The translations under genes and the position numbers were made by a program. The notes under the pieces were generated by a model. The model was not told the DNA's origin and did no database searches. It worked only from the letters and a program-made list of their open reading frames with translations. DNA of 64,000 nt from Xestospongia muta (Eukaryota > Porifera > Demospongiae > Haplosclerida > Petrosiidae). The stretch's first letter is position 1. Each line of letters opens with the position of its first letter. This document shows positions 26,706 through 37,593 of the stretch, piece by piece. Location of the stretch: assembly GCA_963693285.1 (NCBI GenBank), contig OY848917.1, forward strand, positions 26,165,745 through 26,229,744, read 5' to 3'.

Positions 26706-26830
26706 GGGCCTCTACTGCTACGAGAAAGTAGTAAATTATAAAACTCCATACATTTTCAATAGCATACCTTCGTCATACTTCAAATTATACACCTTCGAAT
26801 AACACTCTTCACCTTGATAAGTCAGCCGTC
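24390..26830 (+). repeat. Dispersed repeat array between subtilases A and B
   Basis: Several tandem or partial copies of the intergenic repeat. Anchor ACACTGTTTTGATTATTACT is near 25220 and 26393; ACTTCACTAATGACTTCTAA-type anchors are near 24505 and 24950; CATCACTTGGCTACATCTGG with GTGAGGGTTCTACAAT is near 25555. An AT microsatellite (26640-26701) interrupts the right end. Apparent ORFs here are artefacts of the repeats. Confidence 0.65.
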
Positions 26831-26989
26831 TGTCACGTGGCAATTTTAAATTACAGCTTTAATTATATGAACAGATGTTCTATTATAACAATTATTACTA
26901 TTAAAATATTAATCAGGTGGTGTGTTCGCATGACATTCACGTGAGTATATATATATTACAGAAGAGTACAAACAAGTGATTGAAATCAT

Positions 26990-27416
26990 TTGTAAACTGA
27001 CATGCACACAAACTTATTTTTATAGGTGATATTAATACATTTTATAAACAAAGAACAAAAGTCAAGTGATAAACGTATCTTTAACATTTCAAAAAATGTA
27101 AAGAGATTGCTGACAATTACTTCAACAAGAAAGCATTAGAAATGAATTCCAGTATAATAAATCCTACATGTCATATTTACACAGTTGAATCTAGTATATA
27201 AATTTGTTCATGTTTCATAGCTATTGCATTAAAATTTTCACATATATTGCCATACATATTTATGTAAGGTTTTTGAATATTTTCAGATATAATGATATAA
27301 CTAACAAATTGTTTTATATTGTCAGTTCTTATATTAGTCAATGTAATACTGCAGTCTAAGTATGCACATATCATTATGATTTTAAAATATTTGTAGAATA
27401 GCATGAATTTTGCAGT
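26990..27416 (-). repeat. 3' flank of subtilase pseudogene B
   Basis: Nearly the same sequence as 1-412 and related to 45470-45880 and 57500-57900. It ends abruptly at GAATTTTGCAG, where the gypsy fragment begins. In copy 1-534 the flank continues about 120 bases further before its LTR. Confidence 0.7.
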
Positions 27417-28380
27417 TATAGATGTTTATTCAAGTTTTTGGGAAATACCATTGGCACCCAAATCAGCTAAACCTACATCACTCTGTTCGGAAGATACCAA
27501 TTTCATAGACTACTGTTTGGGATAACATCTGCTCCTGAACATTTTCAACGACGCGTATCGAAAATTTTGAGTGGTACAAAAGGTACAGTGAGCATGATGG
27601 ATGATGTCCTAATATTCGGAACAAACCAGGAGAAACATGATAAGAACTTAGCTGAAACACTGATGAGAATAAAGAGGGCGGGGCTGACACTAAACAAAGA
27701 GAAGTGTGAATTCTCAAAAGACCACATCTTTTTTTTGGGCCAAACAATAGACTGTACTGGGATACATCCAGATCTAGCTAAAGTGTCAGCCATAAAGAAA
27801 GTTCCAACACCTCTAAGCGTAACTGAAGTACGTCAATTTCTTGGAATGACGAATCAACTGAGTAAGTTCATTCCTAATTTGGCCGACAAAACTAACTCCC
27901 TCAAAGAGCTTCTACACAAAAATTGCCAGTGGACCTGGGAATTATCCACAGCAGGAAGCATTTAATACAGTCAAAGAACTACTGTCAACTATCCCTGCTT
28001 TAGCTCTGTATGACCCGAATGCAAGAACTATCATGTCAGCAGATGCCTCCAGCTATGGGCTTGGAGCGGTCCTACTTCAAGAACAGACTAACGGAGATAT
28101 CAAAACTGCTGCGTATATTTCCCGATCATTGTCACCGGTAAAGGAAAGATACGCACAAATTGAGAAAGAAGCTCTTGTCTTTACGTGGGCGTGTGAGCGT
28201 TTCTCAGACTTCCTCATTGGTATTGACTTCTGTATCCACACTGACCACAAACCACTAGTTCCCCTATTTACTACCAAACACTTGGAAGAGTTGCCAGTGA
28301 GGATACAACGTTTCAGAATACGAATGTTAAGATTCCAGTTTTCAATTATTCATGTTCCAAGTAAACAATTGGTAAATTAA
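27417..28380 (+). mobile_element. Ty3/gypsy RT-RNase H fragment
   Basis: Starts in the RT palm (equivalent to 1545 of the first relic). It continues through SMMDDVLIFG (about 27590) and the RT thumb (KAGLTLNKEKCEF-like RAGLTLNKEKCEF; QFLGMTNQLSKFIPNL), with a 1-base frameshift near 27935-27945. RNase H then follows (28033-28380: SADASSYGLGAVLLQ, EKEALVFTWACERF, TDHKPLVPL). Homology stops at 28380, directly against subtilase exon 3 sequence. No LTR, protease or integrase is present at this end. It is a non-functional fragment. Confidence 0.85.
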
Positions 28381-29625
28381 TTTAGTAGCAAAATTTAATC
28401 GATCTATAATAACACTCAATGGTGCTGAACCACTACATCATAATACACGAACACTGTAGCAGTTAGCTTTTTTGGCAACTCCATAAAGTTTTCCACAAGC
28501 AAGACTTGCTACATGAGTTCCATGTCTACTATAATCTCAACCCCTCAGGTTAGTTCCATAGTAATTATCAACTGGGTCATATCCAGCATATGGCTCTATT
28601 ACCATCAAATTCATAGTGATCATAATCAATACCTATATATAAAATTAAATTTAATGGCACACATTCAAAGCATTCTTCTTTACCTGTATCTAAAATGTAG
28701 ATGTCAACACCTTCTCCATCTCCTCCAGTTTCAAATATACCATCTAATACTGGACTGACTTGGTCAATACGATCCAGTGCCCATGAAAGTGAAGCTTCAG
28801 CAAATATCTCTTCTTTGACAAACTCCACATTGTCTAGATCTTTTATTTCAATAATAGTTATATATAATAGTAATATTTTTATTGTACATATCTTACAATA
28901 AGACTCATATTCCATGCATTTGAATTGGACTAACATAACTTATAACTTGAGAGCATAGGTAGGTTGTTGGTTCTTTTATATATAATAGCAAAGTATTAGG
29001 TTTATACAGACTTTACAACTCTTTTCTTTTTGAGTTCTGTCATTATTAATGGATCCATAATAATTCTAATTTTGCTAAGCCTCGACATTTCTATTGTTGA
29101 GATATATAATATTGCTTTACACACATATTTTAAGTATGAATGTGCTAATCTCGTAAAAAGATTAATTTATATTATTATCTTTAATCATCTATATATATGT
29201 ATTAAATATTAATCCATCCAACTTGAATAATGTAAAAAGTTCATGCTTTTACCAATAGCTCTTGTAACATGTTTACAAACTTCCTGGTTGGCAGGTTTTT
29301 TGAATACAAATACACCTTGATACCATAGTGTTAAAGTCTTATACACAAAATATATAAATGCGTGTATGTTCTTCATCTACTGACAGTTTTTAATTTAGCA
29401 AATTGACCTATTTTATGGATTTCAGAACTCAAGGACTGACTTTGAATTTGTTCAGCAATGGCTTCAAATCGCTCATGACTGGTATCAAGTGTCAGTACAA
29501 CCATATACTGACCTGTTGTCTCTATTCTAGGAGCAGCACGAATAACTCGACGCGTTTGCTTCCATCACAACTACGAGGACAAGGACTAATATCAAAACTT
29601 GAGTATTTCTAGTAAGAAGTTTCAT
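28381..29625 (-). pseudogene. Subtilase pseudogene B
   Basis: Exon 1 homology runs from ATG 29625 to about 29365, exon 2 is about 28685-28850, and exon 3 survives only from about 28634 to 28381. The exon 1 donor and neighbouring codons are deleted (AAGGCTAACCTTATG of other copies is missing), a frameshift follows the signal peptide, and the catalytic His region has base changes (DSRHGT in place of DGHGT). Everything from the middle of exon 3 onward, including Asn and Ser of the active site, has been replaced by the gypsy fragment. It cannot make an enzyme. Confidence 0.8.
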
Positions 29626-29861
29626 ATGTAGTATGACGATAAACTGTGTTAGTTGGACTAATTGTTTGTTTTATATGATCACGTTTTATCACATTTTCGT
29701 ATACGAAACAATATAAACATTTATAATGCTTAATAAATAACAAAGACGCATGAGATATACTCTGTTCGCGTTGAGAATGACCACAAAGTCAGTGTTATAA
29801 CGTTGGCTAGGAATAAGATGATGAGAAATGATTTAAAAGCATTCAAAATGTCTTCCAAATC

Positions 29862-32045
29862 TCTAGGCACACTTGTGGATCCAAACAAGAAGCAGTCACT
29901 TTCTCAGGCCTTATCTCCACCAGATCTTCTTTAATCAAAGGTTTACGGGAAATAGCAGCCTCAGCCATAATAGGAGTCGACAAACCAGAGAAAAATTACT
30001 GTAAAACGTTAATTAATTGTTAAGAATGCAGTTAGAGGTCACATACCCTTCTCTCTGTCAACAGGAGGTTTCTTTAAGAAGGTAATGGGCTTGTTTAGCT
30101 TTCGTTTCTTATTAGACAGACCTATAACTGTTTTCTCTGCTCCCTTAGGTCTTCACCTTTTCATCATCTTAGGTGGTAGTTTAACACTATCTAGACCTGA
30201 AATAATGTTACCTACATATAACAACTGCAAACACATACTGTACATATACTCACCATTGTTTTCCTTATCTAAGTCACATTGTGTATCTCCAATACTAGAT
30301 CAACCTGCTATGTTCTCATTATTATCTGAAAGTAGTCAACAGATGTTCGAAATTAATGGAAGTAAACAAACCTTCACTTTGAGACTCAACACTGGTACTA
30401 TCTAGATCACTGACACATCCAACATCTTCATTTAAGCAGTGTATTAGACAATCCAGATTATCAAAAAAGTATACCTAATAAACATGCATGTAATGTGTCT
30501 GTACCTTCATTGTCTTTGTAATTATCATCTGTATTTGTGAAAATTAAAATCAGGTATAACTAATACTATATTTACACTTACCAATCATTTCAAAGCACTA
30601 GACTAGAAGCTACTTCCTCAGTGACAACAGCCCTTCCACCTCTTGCCCATATACTACACAATTGCTCCAATACATCCATTCGCTCCTTGAACTCATCCAT
30701 TCCAAATTCTGAAGCAAGAGAAGGTAAATGCTAAATTATTGCCCTGGCTCTCCTGAATTTGTCATGTTGAGACAGCGCTGTTTCCTTTTGTTCTGTGGCA
30801 TACACTTAAGAGACAACTAAATAATTAACTGGCATAATATAACTTACTGGAGTTACTTGATAAGTCTCATCATTTGCTGCTGCTTCATTATTTTTACTTC
30901 CAAACACCTGCTGAAGTAAGACATCTTCCAACAGTCAGGAATATCCCTTGCTGACAAAAAAGGAAAAACCTTCTTTTTCACGTACTGCAAACATGTGCCT
31001 GCAAGGCAGTTTCATTGTACTCAAAAACTTGCACTGACATACATCATTGCTCACACTCAGAGTACCTAATTCAAGACACCACAATACTTTTAGTAGTTAT
31101 AAGCCATAATGTATAATAATTATGTACCTTCACTAGAAGAAGCAATGTACAGACCATCCTTGTCTGTCGCTATAAGGGCAACATTTTTTCAAAATGCAAG
31201 TTGCTTAGAGACATACTGACAAGCATATGGGGTCAGCAAACCAATATCAGTTGAATCAGGAATATCTGCTGGAAGAATGGGCTTTTTGACTAAAGCCATA
31301 ATGGTGTGATGGTCCCGTTCTTTACAAAGAACAGCTAACACAGCAAAAAATTGATTAAAGAAGCGTGATAAGCTTCCAAATCGAGAACAAACGCTTTTTA
31401 TCTTGCTGTTAAAACTCTCAATGCGTTTGTTTGTTCACTCTCCTAAGGTAAAACTGACTGACTTGTAAACTTCCACCTACTCATGACAGACACAATGCCA
31501 ATTGGCATTGTAATAGGCTATAACAGACTGCAAGTTAGTCCTCAATAATGATGTATAGTGCCGATGATACTCCTCCTCAGATCTTGCATATGCAAGTTTT
31601 GTTATTAGTTCCAGGATATGGTCTCGTTCCCCAGATCTTAGTCCCAACTTATCACAAGTTATTTCATGTCGAAAGCTTCTGAGTATATGGAAAAGACAGA
31701 TATGCATAGAAACACCCAGAAACTCCTCAGTGAAAACAGTACGCTCGGTGAAATCTTTGTCATAAATAACTACACCAGTCCTGCTCCATGAAGAATTGGC
31801 AGCCTTAAAAGCCTTCACCATTTTCGAGATACCTTCTCTTGTCTCCAGTAATGTAAGAAATATTGAAATTATTTCACTTTGACCATTGCTGTCCATCACC
31901 AACTTCAAGTAAATTGGAAGTCGCAATTCATTCAATTTTATGTTGCATCGACCATTAGCACCTCAGGATAGCACTGGAAATAGTATTTCATCAGCTTGTC
32001 TTGAAAAAAGAGACCAATGAAAATCTTATTCCCATCACTTTCATT
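29862..32045 (-). mobile_element. ZSWIM/MULE-type transposase relic
   Basis: Read on the minus strand from 32040. FIGLFFQDKLMKYYFQCYPE and VLMVDAT are followed (after a 1-base frameshift) by LNELRLPIYLKLVMDSNGQS. Then come VVIYDKDFTERTVF, ICLFHILRSFRHEITCDK, and NKRIESFNSKIKSVCSRFGS near 31400. A SWIM zinc finger (CQCKFLSTMKLPCRHMFA) lies near 31000-31040, and a tail with RPKGAEKTVIGLSNKKRK near 30110-30150. This order matches the RNase H-like and SWIM domains of ZSWIM1/3-type proteins, which derive from Mutator-like transposases. The N-terminal region is missing at the right end, and several stops occur. It separates the upstream region of subtilase B from exon 3 of subtilase C. Confidence 0.75.
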
Positions 32046-33112
32046 TATACCCCTTAGATTTGTTACATAGTAGTTGTCAATTGGGTCATATCCAGGATAT
32101 ATTGCTCTATTGCCATCAAATTCATAGTGATCATAATTAATATCTATTTTTATAGAATTAAATTAAATAGCACACATTTAAAGCATTCTTCTTTACCTGT
32201 ATCTAAGATGTAAATATCAACACCTTCTCCATCACATCCAGGTTTAAATATACCATCTAATACTGGACTGAATTGGTCAATACGATCCAGTGCCCATGAA
32301 AGTGAAGCTTCAGCAAATGTCTCTTCTTCAACAAAATCCACATTGGCTAGATCTTTTATCTGAATAATAGTTATATAATAGTAATATTTTAAATTGTTTA
32401 TATCATATAATAAGACTCATATTCCATGCATTTGAATTTTAGAATTAACATCACTTATAACTTGAGAGCATAGGTGGGTTGTTGGTTCTTTTATATATAA
32501 TAGCAAATTGTTATTTTCATACAGATTTATATCTGTCTTTTTTGGCTTCTGTAATTATTATAAACTTGCTAGGCCTCAACCGTTTTGATTTGGTGATAGT
32601 GATAGAATGTGTGAATCTTGTGAAAATATATATTAATATTATTGATTTAATCATCTTTATGTTTTACATAATCCATTTAACTTGAGTAATGTAAATAGTG
32701 TCATACTATAACAAACAGCCATTGTAATATCTTTACAAATTCCTGGTTGCCAGGTAGTTAGAATACAAATACACCTTGATACCATAGTGAAACACACAGT
32801 CACTTATACAAAATATATAAATGTGTGTATATTAAAGCTAACCTTATGTGCTTCATCTACAGACAGTTTAGCAACAATCACTTTAGCAAATTGACCTTCT
32901 ATTTTGTGGATTTCAGAACTCAAGGACTGACTTTGAACTTTCTCAGCGATAACTTAAAATCTCTCATGACTAGTATCAGGTGTCAGTACAACCATATACT
33001 GACCTGTTGTCTCTATTCCAGAAGCAGCATGGATAACTTGACGTGTTTGCACTGCAGCTACAAGGAGAAGAACTAATATCAAAACTTGAGTATTTCAAGT
33101 AAGAAATTCCAT
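32046..33112 (-). pseudogene. Subtilase pseudogene C
   Basis: Exon 1 (32843-33112) and exon 2 (32197-32359) keep normal lengths and splice borders, but the propeptide has a nonsense codon (the Glu of HERFEAI is TAA). The first exon 3 codon changes the catalytic DTG to DTD. Exon 3 (from 32143) is cut at about 32046, shortly after DNYYVTNLRG, by the transposase relic, so His, Asn and Ser are absent. The sequence between ATG and the conserved upstream block is also deleted compared with copies A, D and E. Confidence 0.8.
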
Positions 33113-33372
33113 ATAAATTACAAGGACACATGAGATATACTCTGTTCACGTTGAGAATGACTACAAAGTTGGTGTTATAACTCTGACTTGGAATAAAATG
33201 ATGATGAGAAATGGTTTAAAACATTCAAAATGCTTTCCAAATCTATAAATGTAGTTAAAAAACTGGAGCAATAACAAATGATGAAAGTGGCAAATCAGAA
33301 ATCCAATATGAAATGAATGCCTGTGTTGACTTCACAAATAATTTACATCAATTAACACTCATGCAAACGTTG

Positions 33373-33579
33373 TCAGTACAAACGTTCATTATAACTCCCA
33401 TAAAAACTTTGCAACCATGAAACTATACCTAAGTTAGGTGGTTGAGCATATGTCCCTTTATCACTACAAAACTCCATAATGCTGTTGTTGCTATGGTAAC
33501 AGTCAATCCTTTTAATTGTAGATATTAGAGTAAATACAACAAGGAGGACAAATACTAATGCACCAATATACAGATTCAT
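33373..33579 (-). CDS. Small signal-peptide-like ORF, copy 2
   Basis: ATG at 33577-33579 opens MNLYIGALVFVLLVVFTLIS, a strong hydrophobic segment. Then come KRIDCYHSNNSIMEFC and DKGTYAQPPNLG, with two Cys. A potential donor (TTAG|GTATAG) follows the Gly codon near 33430, so this may be a first exon (signal peptide or membrane anchor) rather than a complete 68-residue gene. Related copies occur at 23085-23160, 23690-23835 and 34350-34487. I do not recognise the family and found no supported second exon. Confidence 0.35.
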   Translation of the reverse strand: MNLYIGALVFVLLVVFTLISTIKRIDCYHSNNSIMEFCSDKGTYAQPPNLGIVSWLQSFYGSYNERLY

Positions 33580-34349
33580 GTATCATTAATGTCCATTATT
33601 TTTCTGCTAATAATAACAGTGAAAGTAAGGATTATCAATATATTAGTTTATACCACTATATGATCTTAATTCTGTACTAGTGTATGAAATATATTATAAT
33701 AATTATTTTGGAACTTTAAGGTTTAGGTTTATGGTCTAGGTTTAATAAAAAAAACTATTCATTTTGTGCGGTTCTTTCAATATGATCCAACTTCTCTAGT
33801 ATCAGGAGACAGCTCTACACTGTAGTTGGGAGTAGGTAAAAGTCAATGAGATTTATAATAGTCAATATTAGCTAATAAATTCAGCAAATTATGACAATGA
33901 AGGACAATACATTTCCAAATTGTGTTCACCAAGAGCTGTATTGATGGAATACCAGCATATCCAATATCCAACAGTTATAAAACTATTGTATTATACCTTA
34001 GATTCATGTTATAAAACCTTTGTGCACCCACATTCCCAGTCATCCAGTGTGTGTACATCTTGAGTATGAGACTTTCTGTCACTTAATTCCTTAAAAATTA
34101 ACTTTTATATTATTTGTATTTGTGAATTAATTCTTTAGAATATATTTGTTGATTTTACTTTTTTCTTGAAAAATAAACTTATTTTCTTGCATGTAAGATT
34201 TTCAGAATATTATATGATAAAATGGTTCAAATTGTGTCCACTTGTAAATGCTATAGTCTTAGACTAAAGAAGTACTAGTCTGAGAATGAGCAATATCAAT
34301 CAAGGTTGTTGCATGTTTATGCTTTTAGTTTATTGATATGGTTGAGCAT

Positions 34350-34487
34350 ATGTCCCTTTATCCACTGCAAAAATCCATAATGATGTCTATGCTTTTGTTG
34401 CTATGGTAACAGTCAATCCTTTTCTCTGTAGATATTAGAATAATACAAGGAGTACAAATACCAATGTACCAATCATCAGATTCATGT
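34350..34487 (-). pseudogene. Small signal-peptide-like ORF, copy 3 (frameshifted)
   Basis: Starts MNLMIGTLVFVLLVLF and then hits a stop, because bases present at 33.54 kb are missing. After the indel the other frame resumes KRIDCYHSNKSIDIIMDFCS and DKGTYAQP-like residues. This is a broken paralogue of the 33579 copy. Confidence 0.35.
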
Positions 34488-34839
34488 TAAATACTTTATA
34501 ATATTATTGTTTGTATCATTATTATTGAAGTTTGAATGTCCCTTTTTTGCTAACTCTTGAAAAACTACTTCAAAATGATGGTATTCTTAAACAGGTAGTA
34601 AAGTGTATGTGTGTGTGTGTTAGTAAACATGTATTTATAGGTTTTTAATTGACATTACTCATCAACTGAGCTTTGTAACCATTTGGGGTCCAGGTGCAAG
34701 ATTCACAAAGCTACTACGTGTATTTTATGTACTCCTGGCTATTAAAGTAACCTATAGGGGCAATTTATTTTATGTTATAAGTCTTAAGTACAGCTCAAGG
34801 TTCTTTGCAATTAATGTATTCATATATTTCATTTGTAGG

Positions 34840-35480
34840 ATGTTATTATGAACATCAAAAGGACAAATTATAATTTTAAGGGCAAAGTAATTGTTGTATC
34901 AGCTGATAATCCAGCTTGTCAAGGACTAGGGGAATTTAAACAAGGTTATAAATGCTTTTTTTATAAATGTTGCCAGTGTCTTTTTACTGATACTGATATT
35001 CAATCCAAGGTAACTTACAGCATATATGTAATAAGTATTTATTAATCATAGTTTAGGGAAACATTTATCCTTTTAAGGAATGCAAAAGAAGCATAATCAG
35101 CAGAGTACTGTAATGGAAGAGGCAATCAATATTGATATGAATCAGCGTCATTCAGTTGTTTATGGCATTAATCATTGATCTATTGATAATGTTTATTTTT
35201 AAATAGTTATTGATGCATTACTACCAGACATAATACATGATTTCTTGAAGGAATGTTAATACCGGAGACTACATTAATAATAAAGTTAAAACCTTTTTAA
35301 CAATTAATTGTTAGGTTATCTAATACTCTATAGGAACTTGTTTCACACATGATTATCATCTTACAATTGATAACAACTTTGAAAAGTGCAACTTGTTATA
35401 TATGGATAAAGGCAACAAGCCAGCTCCAGATTTAAAGTCGAACTTTAATCACTAGAATTCAGCTCGTAACAACATGGTAT
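34840..35480 (+). mobile_element. Transposon-associated protein relic (plus strand)
   Basis: The frame at 34848-35045 reads VVSADNPACQGLGEFKQGYK then a Cys cluster (CFFYKCCQC). After breaks, 35100-35170 gives HSVVYGINH-like residues, and about 35205-35260 gives DALLPDIIHDFLKEC. A segment containing NKPAPDLK is near 35410. This order (ADN..., Cys-rich segment, YGIN, LPPDxMHDxxEG) is that of a transposon-linked protein family common in invertebrate genomes; I cannot name the superfamily with certainty. All frames are decayed. Confidence 0.4.
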
Positions 35481-36299
35481 AGGCTGTAGGCAATAGTTTG
35501 TGTGTTAATTTATTTAATCTAGCTATGCAAATAAATTATGCCACATCTATTACAATGAGTTTTGTTGAATTTCTTTCATCTGTTGGATATAATTGATATT
35601 TTGTTTACTACTTCTGTTTCTCAAGAAAATTGAACTTATATTTAGAATCTTTAATATATCATATGATCATATATGCTTTTCATCAATTCTATCCAAATGT
35701 GAATATTACTTCAAAAATGCATTAAGTCATTTAAATGTTATGATTTATTATACTATAGTGAGTATTAATAGAACATGGATGCTTATTGTATTAAATTGTA
35801 CATGTAGGTGTTGATATTTGTATCTTATTAGACAGCAAGATTTGAAACAATGCATCATTATTTCAAACATATAGCTTATGCAACTGAGAGTTTTACAAAT
35901 ATTTGTTTTTTGTTAACTATACAGCACCAAATGTACCGGTGCTTTTAATGTTAAGTATGCCTGCACTTCCAGAGAGAAACCTGAAATAGGACCAAGTACA
36001 TGTACTATACTTATGTTTATAATCTCATTAGCAACTTTGTTCATGTTTATTGTACACAGGTGAAGTTACAGCTAGTCCTGATAATTCAGTGTTACATCCA
36101 TTGATTACATTTAATCCTCAGTGGATAACATTGTATGAAATTCATGACATTCTTTTAGTTTGAATTATTAATTTGTGTACAAAATTTCTCTAAATCTCGA
36201 TTCTGTTTTTGATTTTATTTTTGTGTTAATTGGGTTAAAATACATGGTACTTTATACCAGACTCCATCAGTGTTAGTGAGAAACCTTACAAATTATCAA

Positions 36300-37593
36300 T
36301 AAACAAGAGCTTTACTGAAGACTTGATCTATTAAAGAACATATCTTTGTACATGTTTCTGTCCATTACTTTGGAATCATCTCTTTTGTCTTTAAGAATTT
36401 GTTTGCAACTAAGTAATCTGTCACTATTCTCCAGTCATGACATATACAGAGAATATACTAATTAGTATTTAAAGCTTAAACAATTTCAAATGTTCATTAT
36501 AATTGAATTAAAGTTTTCACATAACTGTACCACTGCTGTTATTTTGTATTAAAACAGCGTTTGTAATAACAAGTTGTCAAACTAAACACAATATTAATAT
36601 ATAGAAAAAAAATCAATAACAGCAATAGTTCTTTTGTGTTTTAGCAAATAATTTGCTATAAAAATGGCAAAATAAAAAGTTGTTGCCAAAATACATAATG
36701 GCAATTATAGATAAAATTCTAGCAAAATAATCAGAAAAAAATATTAAAATTCACACACCTATTTTAATTAATATGTCCAGCAACATATAGTACTAGTTAG
36801 TGAAGCAGCAAGGACAGAGCACATCAATTATCCTCATTTATAATTGTTATAGGATCAGTGTCTGTGTAGCTAATGAAAACATAGTAAGAGATATTTGATA
36901 AATATCACGTTTTATAAGAGATAATTCAGTAAGTCAAATAACAACTATTTCATATATTAATGGACTAGTGACTAACATAATCACTGTAAAAATTTAGGTG
37001 ATGAATTAACTAATATATTGTTATATATAGGTTGCATGTAGCAAACTTAGTATGATGTGAAAGTAGACATAACACTGTCTTTATTATTAATCTACTACTG
37101 TTTATGTAGCTGTAGTACATTAATAATAAAAACAGTGTTATGTCTATTATTATGTTTATTTTCACATCATATTAAGTTTGCTACATGCAACCTATATATA
37201 ACAATATAATAGTTAAATCAACATCCCAATTTTTACAGTGATATGGACACATCTTTAAGAGTGTCAATTCTGACAGTCACATTATCAATGTTAGTATAAC
37301 TTGTATGTTTGCATGTAGACCTCATATAGCAGGTTAATATGTTAAAATATTGTACCTGGCAGCTTAAAATAGGCCATACTAGAGAAATTATAAATTATTA
37401 ACAAAGTGTGTGACTAATGTATTGTAGTGTTATCATATCAAAGTTACAATTAACCTTTGAAGTTCTCATGTACCCTTCAATATTCCACTATAAATAATTA
37501 AATAACTTGCTAAAAACTGTGTATATGTTACTGTGACCTTTATATTTCATTTTTTGGTGAACACTGATGTATTATATGAGCTATTGATTTGTC
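36300..37593 (-). repeat. 3' flank block of NIDO-SMB gene 2
   Basis: Paralogue of 1940-3069, lying directly 3' of the terminal SMB exon. It is interrupted by the palindromic element at 36982-37240. No coding signal. The left part, about 35560-36300, shows nothing recognisable. Confidence 0.65.
36982..37240. mobile_element. Palindromic foldback MITE
   Basis: The 259 bases form a long inverted repeat from end to end. Termini are CACTGTAAAAATT and AATTTTTACAGTG; inner arms include TATATATAGGTTGCATGTAG and its complement, and TAGACATAACACTGT and its complement, around a short centre. The paralogous flank at 2593-2625 reads CTAACATAATATGGGCA without it, so the insertion is precise, with at most a 2-base (AT) duplication. 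There is no coding capacity. The superfamily cannot be assigned from the termini alone. Confidence 0.75.

Noticed and set aside
26491..26802. Long plus-strand open frame rich in Ile-Tyr
   Set aside because: It crosses a pure AT microsatellite (26640-26701); the open frame is an artefact of TATA repeats.
30085..30405. 106-codon plus-strand open frame
   Set aside because: Antisense to the ZSWIM/MULE relic tail, which reads RPKGAEKTVIGLSNKKRK on the minus strand.
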